Counted from the stretch's first letter, positions 22,770-32,640 are shown. The stretch: DNA of 64,000 nt from Lumbricus rubellus (GCA_945859605.1 OX243811.1:66958395-67022394), one strand, 5' to 3'. Numbers and translations are program-made. The notes: a model not told the origin generated them from the letters alone.

Positions 22770-25700
22770 ATGGATTTAAAGAAAAGTAGTTTAAGAAACA
22801 TGAACCATGTTGAACACTTGCTCGACTCATCGGTTCCTGACATTAAGGTTCCTACGCTTACTCCCACACCTGGTAAATACAAACCAGTAGCGCCTAAGAG
22901 AAAATACAAAAATAGGGTTAGAGCTAAAATAAATGATTTTGCGGATTGGTTACTTAGTTATGTGCCCGAACGAGACACTAAAGTCGTTAACGAAAAACTC
23001 GAATCGTTGAAGTCAACTGTTTCCAGGATATTCGATAAAACTAAAATTCGAGAAACGGCGTCGGCTATTAAAGGATTCACCAAGCAATATAGAATAGATG
23101 GAATTAATGGAATGGATGCCTCGTCGTTTCTTAATTTCGTCAGACCGCAGGTAGTAAATCTGTTGTCGAGTAATCGCCAAACAAAGGTTAATCTAGTTCT
23201 TACTTGTACTATGGAACGAGTAGATATGAAATCTGGAATAGTGACTTCTGAGGATATACCATTCCTTTCGAGGGCAGAAGTTATTTTAGAAGCAACCGAC
23301 TTGAATGAAATATACAGCAGAAAGAAGGATAAAATCATGGAGTCTATTGCTAGTTTTCAGATGCAAGGAAGTAATTGGAGATTTAAAGCTGTTGTAAAAT
23401 TAGATATAAATACGGTAAAATATACCCCCTTAAGAGGTAGTTCTTACATTCCACTTCCCAGCTTCTTAGCTAATAAAAAGGCTATTATAAATATGAAAAA
23501 CCACGACGAAGAATGCTTCAAATGGTGTATCACTAGAGCTTTGAATCCGGTGGATGACCATCCGGAAAAAATAACGAAAGCTTTGACAGAACAATCGAAA
23601 AAACTTAATTGGAGTGGCATTGAGTTTCCAGTTGCTGCTGATGCTAATGTGATAGGTAAATTTGAGAGAAATAATAATATTAGTGTTAATATATTTGGTT
23701 ACGAAAAACATGTCTATCCGCTTTATCTGTCTAACTGTGAAAGCGATATTTGTGTAGATCTATTGCTTATATCTGATGGAGAAAAAAAACATTATTGCTG
23801 GATCAAGAATTTTAACAGATTGATGAGATTTCGGACTAATTCGATGTATTATTGTAAAAGGTGTATGAATGGTTTCACAACGCCAGGAGCGCTTAACAAC
23901 CATAATGAGTACTGCTCTCAACATAACGCACAAAAAATAGAAATGCCAGAACCAGGAACTATGTTAAGTTTTAAAAATTATAACAATTCTATGAGGGTTC
24001 CGTTTATAGTCTACGCAGATTTCGAGTCTTTTGTAAAACCGATCGATACATGCCAACCAAATCCAGAGTTGTCGTACACTAATAAATATCAAAAGCATAC
24101 TCCTAGCTCCTTTTGTTACCACATAAAATGTTTCGACGATAGTGTATATTCTCAAGATCCTGTGACGTTTACGGCTGAAAGCGAAGATGATGATGTTGGT
24201 CAAATATTTGTAGATAAACTAGAAGAGAATATAAAACAAATATATAATCAATTTAAATTCCCTAAGAAGATGATATTTACAGAAGAGGACAAGAAGTGTT
24301 TTGATGGAGCTACTATATGTCATATCTGTGAAAAAACGTTGGGCGAAGACCGAGTGAGAGATCACTGTCATCTTAGCGGTAAATTTAGAGGGGCTGCTCA
24401 TAACATTTGTAATTTAGACTATAAAGTCCCCAAGTTTTTCCCTGTAGTGTTTCATAATCTTTCCGGGTACGATTGTCATCTGTTCATTAAGAAACTGAGA
24501 GGTAATAATGGAGAGAAAATTAATTGCATACCTAATAACGAGGAAAAGTATATATCTTTTAGCAGAGAGGTCGTTGTTGATAAGTTTGTAAATAAAGAGG
24601 GAAAAGAGATTACCGTCAAGCGACAACTGCGTTTTATCGACAGTTTTAAATTTATGGCTTCTAGTCTTGATGCTTTATCGAGGAACCTAAGCAAAGACCA
24701 GTGTAAAAATATTGGGAAACGATATACTGGAAAGAAGCTCGATCTTTTGCTGAGAAAAGGCATATATCCTTATGACTACGTCGATTCATTTACTACCTTT
24801 AATGAAACCGAACTACCACCAAAATCCGCATTCTATTCTAAGCTAAATGATTCGAATATTAGCGATGAAGACTACGAGCATGCAAAAACGGTATGGAAGG
24901 AATTTGGATGCAAAACATTCAGAGAATATCACGATTTATACAACGTTTCGGATGTTCTGTTACTTGCCGATGTTTTCGAAAACTTTAGAGATGTGTGTAT
25001 GAAGAACTATACGCTTGACCCTGCATGGTATTTTACATCTCCTGGCTTAGCCTGGGATGCCGCTTTAAAATTGACAGGCGTGAAATTGGAGTTATTGAAT
25101 GATTATGATATGATTCTGATGCTTAGGCAAGGAATGAGAGGAGGAGTGAGCACAATATCAAATCGTTACGGGAAAGCGAATAATAAATATATGAGCGATT
25201 TCAATAGTAACGAAAATTCTACATTTATTACTTACCTGGATGCGAATAATCTATATGGATGGGCTATGATCAAAAATTTACCTACTCACGGGTTCAAATG
25301 GATGAACGAAGATGAATTAAATAATTGGAGAAGTATTCCATGCATATTGGAAGTTGATTTGGAATATCATAAAGAGTTACACGACCTGCATAACGATTTT
25401 CCGTTAGCCCCCGAAAGCATTGAGATTAACAAAGTCAAAAAGTTAATTCCAAACTTAAACCATAAAAAGAAGTATGTGCTGCATTACGATAATCTGAAGC
25501 TGTATGAGAGCTTGGGTTTGAAAATAACAAAAGTGCATAGAGGTGTACTATTCGAAGAAAGTGATTGGTTGAAAAAGTATATCGATTTAAATACAGCTCT
25601 TAGAACGAAAGCTACTAATGACTTTGAGAAAGACTTTTTCAAGTTAATGAATAACAGTGTCTTTGGAAAAACTTGTGAGAACATTGAAAATCGTGTTGAT

Positions 25701-26429
25701 GTAGAGTTAGTGTGTCATGAGGAGAGGGCTATTGAACTAGCCGCTAAACCTAATTACGAGAGATGTACTATTTTCGATGAAAATCTAATAGCCGTTCACA
25801 TGAAAAAAACTAAATTGTACTATAATAAACCTATATATCTTGGCATGTGTATATTAGACTTGAGCAAAACGTTGATGTATGAATTTCATTACAATTACAT
25901 CAAGGATAAATACGGAAATAGAGCTAAATTATTATTTACCGATACAGATTCTTTGACATACGAAATTAAAACTGAAGACTTTTACTCAGATATCGCAGAA
26001 GATATTAAGGCTCGATTCGATACGAGTGAATACCCGAAAGATCATCCGTCTGGTATTGAGATTGGAGTAAATAAAAAAGTTATTGGAATGTTCAAGGATG
26101 AAACTAGTGGAAAACAGATAAAAGAATTTATCGGGTTGCGAGCAAAGTTGTATTCTTATAAGATGGCTGCTGGAGATGAGCACAAGAAATGTAAAGGTAT
26201 TAAGAAGAATGTTGTCCAGAAAACTATTACTCACGAAGATTATAGAAACTGCTTATTTACTAAAAAAGAACAACAACGAACGATGAATGTTATTAGATCT
26301 TATCATCACGATATTTATACGGAAGAAATTAATAAAGTTGCATTATCTGCAGACGACGATAAACGGGTAATAATGCAAGATGGCATTCATACTTTGGCAT
26401 ATGGACACTATTCGTTGAAAACTATTTAA
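22770..26429 (+). CDS. Protein-primed family B DNA polymerase (pPolB)
   Basis: 1,219 residues from ATG 22770; sequence upstream in the same frame is the GGATCTTCGATC repeat and not protein-like. Visible parts, in order: a C2H2-like finger YYCKRCMNGFTTPGALNNHN (~355-380); Exo I VYADFESF (Asp417); an HNH/endonuclease VII-like Cys/His block (CHIC at ~517, then RDHCHLSGKFRGAAHNICN); Exo II-type FHNLSGYDCHLF; Exo III YHDLYNVSDVLLLADVF; Pol motif A YLDANNLYGWAM (Asp824); motif B KLMNNSVFGKT (~958); motif C TDTDS (Asp1058, Asp1060); and a C-terminal KGIKK. All catalytic residues are present and the frame is intact. It would replicate the element's linear DNA from a terminal protein, which I could not identify separately. 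An identical copy is at 42359-46018. Confidence 0.96.
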   Translation: MDLKKSSLRNMNHVEHLLDSSVPDIKVPTLTPTPGKYKPVAPKRKYKNRVRAKINDFADWLLSYVPERDTKVVNEKLESLKSTVSRIFDKTKIRETASAIKGFTKQYRIDGINGMDASSFLNFVRPQVVNLLSSNRQTKVNLVLTCTMERVDMKSGIVTSEDIPFLSRAEVILEATDLNEIYSRKKDKIMESIASFQMQGSNWRFKAVVKLDINTVKYTPLRGSSYIPLPSFLANKKAIINMKNHDEECFKWCITRALNPVDDHPEKITKALTEQSKKLNWSGIEFPVAADANVIGKFERNNNISVNIFGYEKHVYPLYLSNCESDICVDLLLISDGEKKHYCWIKNFNRLMRFRTNSMYYCKRCMNGFTTPGALNNHNEYCSQHNAQKIEMPEPGTMLSFKNYNNSMRVPFIVYADFESFVKPIDTCQPNPELSYTNKYQKHTPSSFCYHIKCFDDSVYSQDPVTFTAESEDDDVGQIFVDKLEENIKQIYNQFKFPKKMIFTEEDKKCFDGATICHICEKTLGEDRVRDHCHLSGKFRGAAHNICNLDYKVPKFFPVVFHNLSGYDCHLFIKKLRGNNGEKINCIPNNEEKYISFSREVVVDKFVNKEGKEITVKRQLRFIDSFKFMASSLDALSRNLSKDQCKNIGKRYTGKKLDLLLRKGIYPYDYVDSFTTFNETELPPKSAFYSKLNDSNISDEDYEHAKTVWKEFGCKTFREYHDLYNVSDVLLLADVFENFRDVCMKNYTLDPAWYFTSPGLAWDAALKLTGVKLELLNDYDMILMLRQGMRGGVSTISNRYGKANNKYMSDFNSNENSTFITYLDANNLYGWAMIKNLPTHGFKWMNEDELNNWRSIPCILEVDLEYHKELHDLHNDFPLAPESIEINKVKKLIPNLNHKKKYVLHYDNLKLYESLGLKITKVHRGVLFEESDWLKKYIDLNTALRTKATNDFEKDFFKLMNNSVFGKTCENIENRVDVELVCHEERAIELAAKPNYERCTIFDENLIAVHMKKTKLYYNKPIYLGMCILDLSKTLMYEFHYNYIKDKYGNRAKLLFTDTDSLTYEIKTEDFYSDIAEDIKARFDTSEYPKDHPSGIEIGVNKKVIGMFKDETSGKQIKEFIGLRAKLYSYKMAAGDEHKKCKGIKKNVVQKTITHEDYRNCLFTKKEQQRTMNVIRSYHHDIYTEEINKVALSADDDKRVIMQDGIHTLAYGHYSLKTI

Positions 26430-26476
26430 TAATGTAATACAGGAAGTAAAATCGAATTACTTTTTAAAACATTTAG

Positions 26477-26920
26477 ATGAAATATAAAATGAGTTCTGCA
26501 ACTGTGAAAAACATCGATGTCGAAGGCGTAGTTCTTCCAAATCATCCGTTAACGAATTTAGAATTATTGGATGCCGCGAAGAAGCTGAATATTCCGAATT
26601 TTAGAGGCGTTTTCGTGCGAGACGAGCTGCCGAATAAACCTAGACGGATTGAATGTGGGATATTGAATCTAGACGATTCTAAAGGAACCGGTCAGCATTG
26701 GTGCGCTTTCTTAAAGAGCGGTAATGAGAAAATATATTTCGATAGTTACGGCCTTCCTCCCCCTCTGGAACTGATAAAGTATTTACGCCGTCCAGTGTTA
26801 TATAACAGTGAGCGAATACAACCCGATAACGAAGTATTTTGTGGTCATTTGTGTCTGTATGTGACGAAGATGGTGGGTGATGGAATGAATTTCCAAGAAG
26901 TTATAAACAGCTTGCATTAA
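26477..26920 (+). CDS. Adenain-like cysteine protease (C5/Ulp1 type)
   Basis: A 147-residue maturation protease. The catalytic pattern is complete: His74 in GTGQHWCAFL, Asp89 in IYFDSYGLPPP, Gln115 in ERIQPDN, Cys122 in EVFCGHLCLY. Family members cleave capsid precursors in adenoviruses and are standard in Polintons. A start at 26489 (MSSATV) is equally possible. It follows the polymerase by 47 bp. The stop-proximal text TGCATTAAAAATTATTA recurs before both fibre genes. An identical copy is at 46066-46509. Confidence 0.92.
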   Translation: MKYKMSSATVKNIDVEGVVLPNHPLTNLELLDAAKKLNIPNFRGVFVRDELPNKPRRIECGILNLDDSKGTGQHWCAFLKSGNEKIYFDSYGLPPPLELIKYLRRPVLYNSERIQPDNEVFCGHLCLYVTKMVGDGMNFQEVINSLH

Positions 26921-26947
26921 AAATTATTATATATAAATATATATATA
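26912..26947 (+). promoter_or_regulatory. AT-rich leader of fibre gene 1
   Basis: TTGCATTAAAAATTATTATA followed by TATAAATATATATATA directly precedes ATG 26948 and overlaps the end of the protease gene. Nearly the same leader (28057-28084) precedes fibre gene 2. A TATA-type late promoter is plausible. Confidence 0.45.
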
Positions 26948-28054
26948 ATGCCTGTCGATAAATTCGGTCACACCGCTGCTGGAGGAACATCACGAAGAGT
27001 AATCGCTGGAGGTGTAACTCTTAGTCAAATAAATGCTAATTTTCTTCGATGTGATGGAGCAAATCTGCCGACTGGAAATTTAAAAATGAATGGACATGTG
27101 ATAAAAGGTCTCCCAGTAACGAATACTTCGACAGCAGGAATGGATGAAGCTTTAAGTAGGGGACAAGCTATTGATTTGATAACGAATCACGATGACTCTC
27201 CGTCCAACGATAATCATTTGACGAATAAGAAATACGTTGATGCATCGAAGGTGTCTAAGACTGGTGATACAATGGCTGGCGACTTGTTCTTAAACGTTGG
27301 CTCCGATCGTCTGCGTTCAATGGGTTGTAAGGACTTGAGAGGAGAAAATAAAGAATTCACTATTTTCTTAGGTAGTATACGAAATAAACTACAATGTTCG
27401 TTAAACAATCCTATTACATTACAATCGACGGATGGATTTCTATGCAAAATAGGTGTAGAAAATATAATGAGAATCGGTAGAGCGTCTAACGATCGTAAAA
27501 TCGACGTTTATCAAAATATCCTAATGAATAGTAATAATATCAACGATTTAAGCGATCCTCTTTCAGCTCAAGATGCTGCTACAAAGAATTACGTCGATAA
27601 ATCTCTGAAAAAGTGTCGTGTTGGGTATATTCCTCCCTTGGAAGCTGATGTAAGTGTGACAGGATTCGTTGTTAGTGCCAGTTCTTGTTTGGCCGGAAAC
27701 AAAGCCTACTATGCTTTCACTAATCTCACTGACGATGTTAACGCAGCTTGGGTTTCGGAAGGTATAACTGTTTGGTTACAAATTAAATGTCCTGAGCCAG
27801 TTAAAATTTGGAGAATTGCGTTGAAAACCGAATATGTATCTAGAATGTGGAGTTTATCCGCTAGCATAGATGGAGTAGTGTTTACACCATTATACATATA
27901 CCCTACTTCAACGAATTCACCGGGTTTTCCAACATATTTTGATATTACTAGCCCTATGGATGCGTATCAATATTACAGAGTTACATTAACGGAAATGGAA
28001 GCTAATCGTATACGAAAGGTTCAGGTAATGCAATTATATGTATGCGATGACTAA
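26948..28054 (+). CDS. Fibre-like protein 1 with discoidin-like (F5/8C) head
   Basis: 368 residues. The N-terminal ~200 residues are nearly shared with fibre 2: an anchor MPVDKFGHTAAGGTSRRVIA, then shaft repeats of the phage tail-fibre type (NHLTNKKYVDASKVSKTGDT, MAGDLFLNVGSD, DPLSAQDAATKNYVDK). The C-terminal ~145 residues are unique: VTGFVVSASSCLAGNKAYYA, FTNLTDDVNAAWVSEG, VWLQIKCPEPVKIWRIAL, the pattern of discoidin/F5-8C carbohydrate- or lipid-binding domains. I infer a trimeric attachment spike. Host-cell binding is not shown by sequence. An identical copy is at 46537-47643. Confidence 0.82.
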   Translation: MPVDKFGHTAAGGTSRRVIAGGVTLSQINANFLRCDGANLPTGNLKMNGHVIKGLPVTNTSTAGMDEALSRGQAIDLITNHDDSPSNDNHLTNKKYVDASKVSKTGDTMAGDLFLNVGSDRLRSMGCKDLRGENKEFTIFLGSIRNKLQCSLNNPITLQSTDGFLCKIGVENIMRIGRASNDRKIDVYQNILMNSNNINDLSDPLSAQDAATKNYVDKSLKKCRVGYIPPLEADVSVTGFVVSASSCLAGNKAYYAFTNLTDDVNAAWVSEGITVWLQIKCPEPVKIWRIALKTEYVSRMWSLSASIDGVVFTPLYIYPTSTNSPGFPTYFDITSPMDAYQYYRVTLTEMEANRIRKVQVMQLYVCDD

Positions 28055-28056
28055 TC

Positions 28057-28084
28057 TGCATTAAAAATTATTATTATATATAAA
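28057..28084 (+). promoter_or_regulatory. AT-rich leader of fibre gene 2
   Basis: CTGCATTAAAAATTATTATT then ATATATAAA precedes ATG 28085. It matches the leader of fibre gene 1, including the GCATTAA that there is the last codon and stop of the protease gene. This points to tandem duplication of leader plus fibre. Confidence 0.5.
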
Positions 28085-29158
28085 ATGCCCGTCGATAAAT
28101 TCGGTCACACCGATGTTGGTTCATCACAAAGAGTAATCGCTGGAGGTGTCACTCTTAGTCAAGTAAATGCTAGTTTTCTTCGATTGGATGGAGCAAACAT
28201 CGCGACTGGAAATTTAAAAATGGGTGGTCACAAAATTAAAGGACTGCCCACAACGAAGCCTTTGACAGCAGGAATGGATGAGGCCTTAAGTTGGGGTCAA
28301 GCCATTGATTTGATAACGAATCACGACGATTCTCCGTCCAACGATAATCATTTGACGAATAAGAAATACGTTGATGAACAAGTTACATTGAAGGTGTCTA
28401 AAACTGGTGATACCATGACTGGTGATCTAATCTTAAACGTTGGCTCCGATCGTCTGCGTTCAATGGGTTGTAAGGACTTGAGAGGAGAAAATAAAGAATT
28501 CACTATTTTCTTAGGTAGTATACGAAATAAACTACAATGTTCGTTAAACAATCCTATTACATTACAATCGATGGATGGATTTCGTTTTAGAATAAACAAT
28601 GAAATCATGTTAGAGATGGTTAAGTCACTCGATGGCACTCCTCCGTCTAAAATAAATGTGTATAAGTCCATCTTTATGCATGATGCTTACATTACAGGAC
28701 TACACGAACCCAACAACGCCAGCGATGCAGCTACGAAGCAGTATGTAGATTCTATCTCAATCGGTCCCGCGCTTAGCATTCATTCTTTAACTTGGCAATT
28801 CTTAATCGCTAAAACTCACACAATAGTTACTTTCGATAGTGTAAGATTCAAAACCGATGGCGTCATAAGTACGAGACTGACCCGTTTCACTCCCGGTAAA
28901 GCTGGATACTATTTCGTTTCGACGTACATAGAATTTGGTAACAGTAGTACCACTCCTGGTAACGTCTACCTGTATAGAAATGGGGCGAATTACATGCAAA
29001 TTGCGGGCGGAGGGGGAACGGGAGCTGCGTTTAACAATTCAACCGGTAGTTGCATAATTTTCGTAACCAATACCGATTTTCTCGAGATATTCGCTTATTC
29101 GCACATCGCACTAAATATATTAGCTAGAGACTTTTCGGTAGTATTCTTACGACCTTAA
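28085..29158 (+). CDS. Fibre-like protein 2 with C1q/TNF-like head
   Basis: 357 residues. The anchor and shaft are paralogous to fibre 1 (MPVDKFGHTDVGSSQRVIAG, NHLTNKKYVDEQVTLKVSKT, EPNNASDAATKQYVDS). Nucleotides 28432-28571 are identical to 27289-27428. The C-terminal ~130 residues (SIHSLTWQFLIAKTHTIVTF, FTPGKAGYYFVSTYIEFGNS, NVYLYRNGANYMQIAGGGGT, FSVVFLRP) match the jelly-roll pattern of C1q/TNF-type domains, where 'F.p..aGyYfvs.yi' is diagnostic. A trimeric receptor-binding head is inferred. An identical copy is at 47674-48747. Confidence 0.82.
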   Translation: MPVDKFGHTDVGSSQRVIAGGVTLSQVNASFLRLDGANIATGNLKMGGHKIKGLPTTKPLTAGMDEALSWGQAIDLITNHDDSPSNDNHLTNKKYVDEQVTLKVSKTGDTMTGDLILNVGSDRLRSMGCKDLRGENKEFTIFLGSIRNKLQCSLNNPITLQSMDGFRFRINNEIMLEMVKSLDGTPPSKINVYKSIFMHDAYITGLHEPNNASDAATKQYVDSISIGPALSIHSLTWQFLIAKTHTIVTFDSVRFKTDGVISTRLTRFTPGKAGYYFVSTYIEFGNSSTTPGNVYLYRNGANYMQIAGGGGTGAAFNNSTGSCIIFVTNTDFLEIFAYSHIALNILARDFSVVFLRP

Positions 29159-29293
29159 TTTCCTTGCTGATCGAAATAATAAAAGGAGCTGGATGAGAGA
29201 TGTGAGATGAGAGATGTGAGGAGGAATCAGGAAATAATAAAAGACCCCCAGAAAATCCTTTAGCACCATTTAAACTCATTTATTAGCTGATAT
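29159..29293. repeat. Sub-terminal TIR-like repeat before the right TIR
   Basis: After GGATGAGAGATGTGAGATGA-type direct repeats (29190-29220), positions 29229-29293 carry an extra degenerate copy of TIR sequence (GAAATAATAAAAGACCCCCA...CTTTAGCACCATTTAAACTC...TTAGCTGATATTTTCTTC). This copy is absent at the left end. Confidence 0.8.
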
Positions 29294-29494
29294 TTTCTTC
29301 AATTAAAAACACCCCAGAAAATCCGTTAGCACCATTTTTAACTGATATTTTAGCTGATATTTTCTTCAATGAAAAAAATCCCAGAAAATTAAAAAGACAT
29401 CTAATTTCCACTCCAGCGCGCTATCCACTGTACTACCGAGCACCCCCCTCAGGAAATAATAAAAGACCCCCAGAAAATTAAAAAGACATCTACT
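29294..29494 (-). repeat. Right terminal inverted repeat of the Polinton (201 bp)
   Basis: It is the reverse complement of 13303-13503 with one mismatch and ends ...GACATCTACT. It is followed by the TSD ATAGCC (29495-29500). Confidence 0.95.
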
Positions 29495-29500
29495 ATAGCC
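29495..29500. other. Right 6-bp target-site duplication (atagcc)
   Basis: Identical to 13297-13302 at the other end of the element. Confidence 0.95.
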
Positions 29501-32500
29501 ATAGAATTGACTGTCTTATGCGTTCATGCATTGACCTACACTGTACAATGTACACTGTATGCCTGCGTTACGAATGAAAGGAACGTTGGCGAAAGACATT
29601 GCCTGATAGAACTGGCTGAGAAGAGCAGGGTCGGTAAAGGAAGAATCGAATTCAAGTATAATAGGTCTATATGCTTGTCTGCATCTATTGAATGTGTATT
29701 TTGTAGGCATGTGTATACATTGAATACATTATTTAATTATGTATCCACTGTATAGGCCTATATAGTATCTGTATCGATTATATATTGTACAAATATATAA
29801 ATTATATTGTATAATTATTTATTATCATAATGTAGATATATATATATATATATATTCGAAATCTGTATCTAATTATGTAGGCTATATGAATATAGGTCTA
29901 TATTTATGTGTATAGGATAATAATGTGTATTTTCTGTGTTTAATGACATGCTTAATAGGCTATAGATATTATAATGGTTCTTGATAGGTATACCTTTTAA
30001 ATTCTGGTTTTTACTATTGTGTAGAACTGTAGGCCTAATGCATGTTCATGAAGAAAAATAAAGGAAATGAAATGTAGGCACCTATCTGAAAACCGGAGTT
30101 TCTGCTATAGGGCATAATTATATAACATAGTGTCTTACAACGTTGTTAGTTTAGTTGGTGATTATTCGTTCTGTGTGCGTCCCTCCCAGTTGGATTTCGA
30201 TTCTCTTTGAGCCTCCATCCACTTTGTAGCCAATGTCTCCTCCTCAGTTTGTTGTTATGTACGATATTGATTGCAGTAAAAATTACTTGAATTGACTTGA
30301 CTCGATTAGTAAACTCTGTAATGTACATTGGTACCGACAGATTCATATATTATGATTGGTCCATGTCCAAAGATAGAGAGGCAGTCAACGGTTGAACATT
30401 GATTAGTGTTGCCCTCCTTCTTTGGTCAGACTTTGGACTTGCACACTGGACAAAGGCAGTGGAAAAATTCTGAACAGGTGTAGGCCTATAGATCTGAGTT
30501 TTTAGAACCATGATTGATCAATAAAACTTGTATTTAATAGATTTTTAAAATAATTATTGGCCAACGCTGGTCCGAAACATTTTCAAAAACAAAGATCTCA
30601 AGAAATATTTGATGTTTCTTGAGATATTTTACGACTTATTATGGCTGCAGAGAGGATTGTAGTTCAATTAACTACTGCGATAACAAAAGAGTAAAAATCA
30701 TGGAGCAGCACATTGGCATCACTAACAATGCAGTGAAAAATTGGCAAAATGATTAGCGACGAACGAAAGGCATTCAACGAGTAGCTGATATTAATTATAG
30801 TTAGATGAGCCGCTGCAGGAGACAATCATGTAGGCTATAGTGTAGCCGACGTAGATCTGACATAATAGGATAGCTGCTGTTGTCTTATGCAAGAAAAGTT
30901 GAAATGACATTTGATGGATTGAATTATCAGACGCATTTCATGCAATACACGAGCCACAAAAGAGAAGCAGTTTATCATTAGATAGGCTACACATCTCGTG
31001 AATAGCGCATCTATTATTTGGCATGCTGCAGTGGTGGTGACAGACGCCATGGTTGGGGCGCGGCCCAGACGACAATGCTGGCGCCAGAGTCTGGCTGAGG
31101 GGCACAAAAACGGACAATGGTACTTTCGTGGTCCTCGGCCAGTTTGGTACTGGCGCCTAATTTTAATATAAATCTAAATGCAATTAGTCGATATCTTCTT
31201 GTTGTGCAATGATGATAATCTTGATCACCGATGAGTTTGAGATTGATCGCGCTTGAGAGATGTATACAGCCTATAATTTATGTTGTATATGGATCTTCCA
31301 AGTCATCATTACCTGACAGTATTAGAGATTTCTATCGATATCTAGATACTGCCACGTAAGACGCCCACACTGAGATCCTGTCTTCTTCAACATAGGCTAA
31401 TAATTATAAACTGGCTGCAGGTCGACCGTGGTCAGGTCCAGGCTCAAGCCAAGCATGTAGGCCTACTGTCACTTAAGATGTTCCATGGTGAGTTCCTTGC
31501 GTCTGAATTGTGTGTATACTTAATATTTTTCATGATAAACTCAAAGTTTTAGGGTTTTAACACTTGGGCCTTACTTAGAATGCCCACTGCGAGATCCATG
31601 GCTCAAAATTTCAAAATTGGATGACCAGAATATGAATTGAAGTTTCTACAATGTCAAGCCATATTCTTTATTCCATCTTGCCAAATACATGCTACCCAAC
31701 AGCGTAGACCTATAGGCCTAAGCTTAGTTAGCCTAACGCTGTTGACAGAACGCGAATGTGTAGTTAAGAAGTGTCAGTAGCCTATCTTAGTATAGCCTAC
31801 ATAGCCTATATCTTACGACATAATGACAACCATTAACAAGTTGAATTGGTATTCTGGTCGAGTTTTGTTCGAAATTGGTCGTGAAATGACCATAATGCGT
31901 CTTGTTGTTAGGCGATGAAAGACCGTTTCAGCCGATTAAACCGTTTCCTGATACACTCTCACGTTGTAATTATTATCGGATCTTCAAAGAATGGCAAACA
32001 AATCATGAGTCGATTTCATCCTTACCTGTCTCCTATCGTTTCTCTGCAATACAAAATAGTAATGTCGTTGTTTCCACATCATGAACTGCCACAGTGCCAC
32101 ACGATTCAATTCAGTCTATGCCGCGAGCTCCAATTTTTCACCTTCCACCCGCCCGTCCGTCCGCCCGTCCGTCCGTCCGTCAATCCATCTAGCCTATCCA
32201 CACTTTCGGACCAAAATTCCTGAAGTTCTACCTCAATATTTCTTTTGTAGACTAGCCTAATCTTATATTAGGCCTACGTTTTAGTTGCCCATTAGTTTTC
32301 CAATGCGGACTCAACGTTTATTCTCCTATTAGTGCAAACATTAAGGCAGAAATATTAACTTCACGAGCACACCACGGAATCCGGTATTTAAAACGTCTTT
32401 TGTCTTCAATGGACAAGAATCTGTGAACAGCTTCTTCCCTATAGCTACGGTAGACTGCAGGACGTGTAGCTATAATTATATCCTTACAAGAAGTAGATAT

Positions 32501-32529
32501 TCCGGAAACGAAGTGTATCTTTTGTACTG
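29501..32529. other. Host intergenic or intronic DNA, no gene recognised
   Basis: AT-rich sequence with frequent TAGGCCTA words (for example 29754-29761, 30482-30488, 31712-31719), a TA run at 29835-29855, a short inverted repeat CTCAAGAAATATTTGATGTTTCTTGAG around 30597-30624, and a (CCGTC/CGTC)n run at 32148-32182. None of the short open frames shows a family signature or supporting splice context. Confidence 0.5.
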
Positions 32530-32640
32530 TACCGGTAGCATATAGGCATTCCGTACCCGATTTCGTAGCATTGCAAGCCATAACGCTTTTTCATTGGCCG
32601 GTTCCAGATTATGAATATTCATAGCCAATGACGTGTTTAG
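32530..32640 (-). repeat. Inverted repeat arm A (~110 bp)
   Basis: The sequence TACCGGTAGCATATAGGCAT, CCGTACCCGATTTCGTAGCA, ...TTCATTGGCCGGTTCCAGAT, TATGAATATTCATAGCCAAT is the approximate reverse complement of 34318-34430. The pair could be two opposite copies of a short repeat, or the termini of an old 1.9-kb element. The palindrome TATGAATATTCATA and an inverted CCAAT-box-like ATTGG are kept in both arms. Confidence 0.75.

Larger units (their letters stand above)
13303..29494. mobile_element. Complete Polinton/Maverick (adintovirus-like) element, 16,192 bp
   Basis: The element is bounded by 201-bp terminal inverted repeats with one mismatch, starting AGTAGATGTC, and by a perfect 6-bp TSD. 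It encodes the diagnostic set: retroviral-type integrase, protein-primed DNA polymerase B, FtsK/A32-like packaging ATPase, adenain-like protease, and major and penton-type capsid proteins. It adds a PLA2 protein, several small virion-type proteins and two fibre-like proteins. Integrase and PLA2 are on the minus strand; everything to the right of 16,785 is on the plus strand with spacers of mostly 15-125 bp. Most frames are intact. Exceptions are a +1 frameshift near 20,230 and an integrase frame without an upstream ATG. A 5'-truncated duplicate of its right part follows at 42,302-49,083. Confidence 0.97.
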
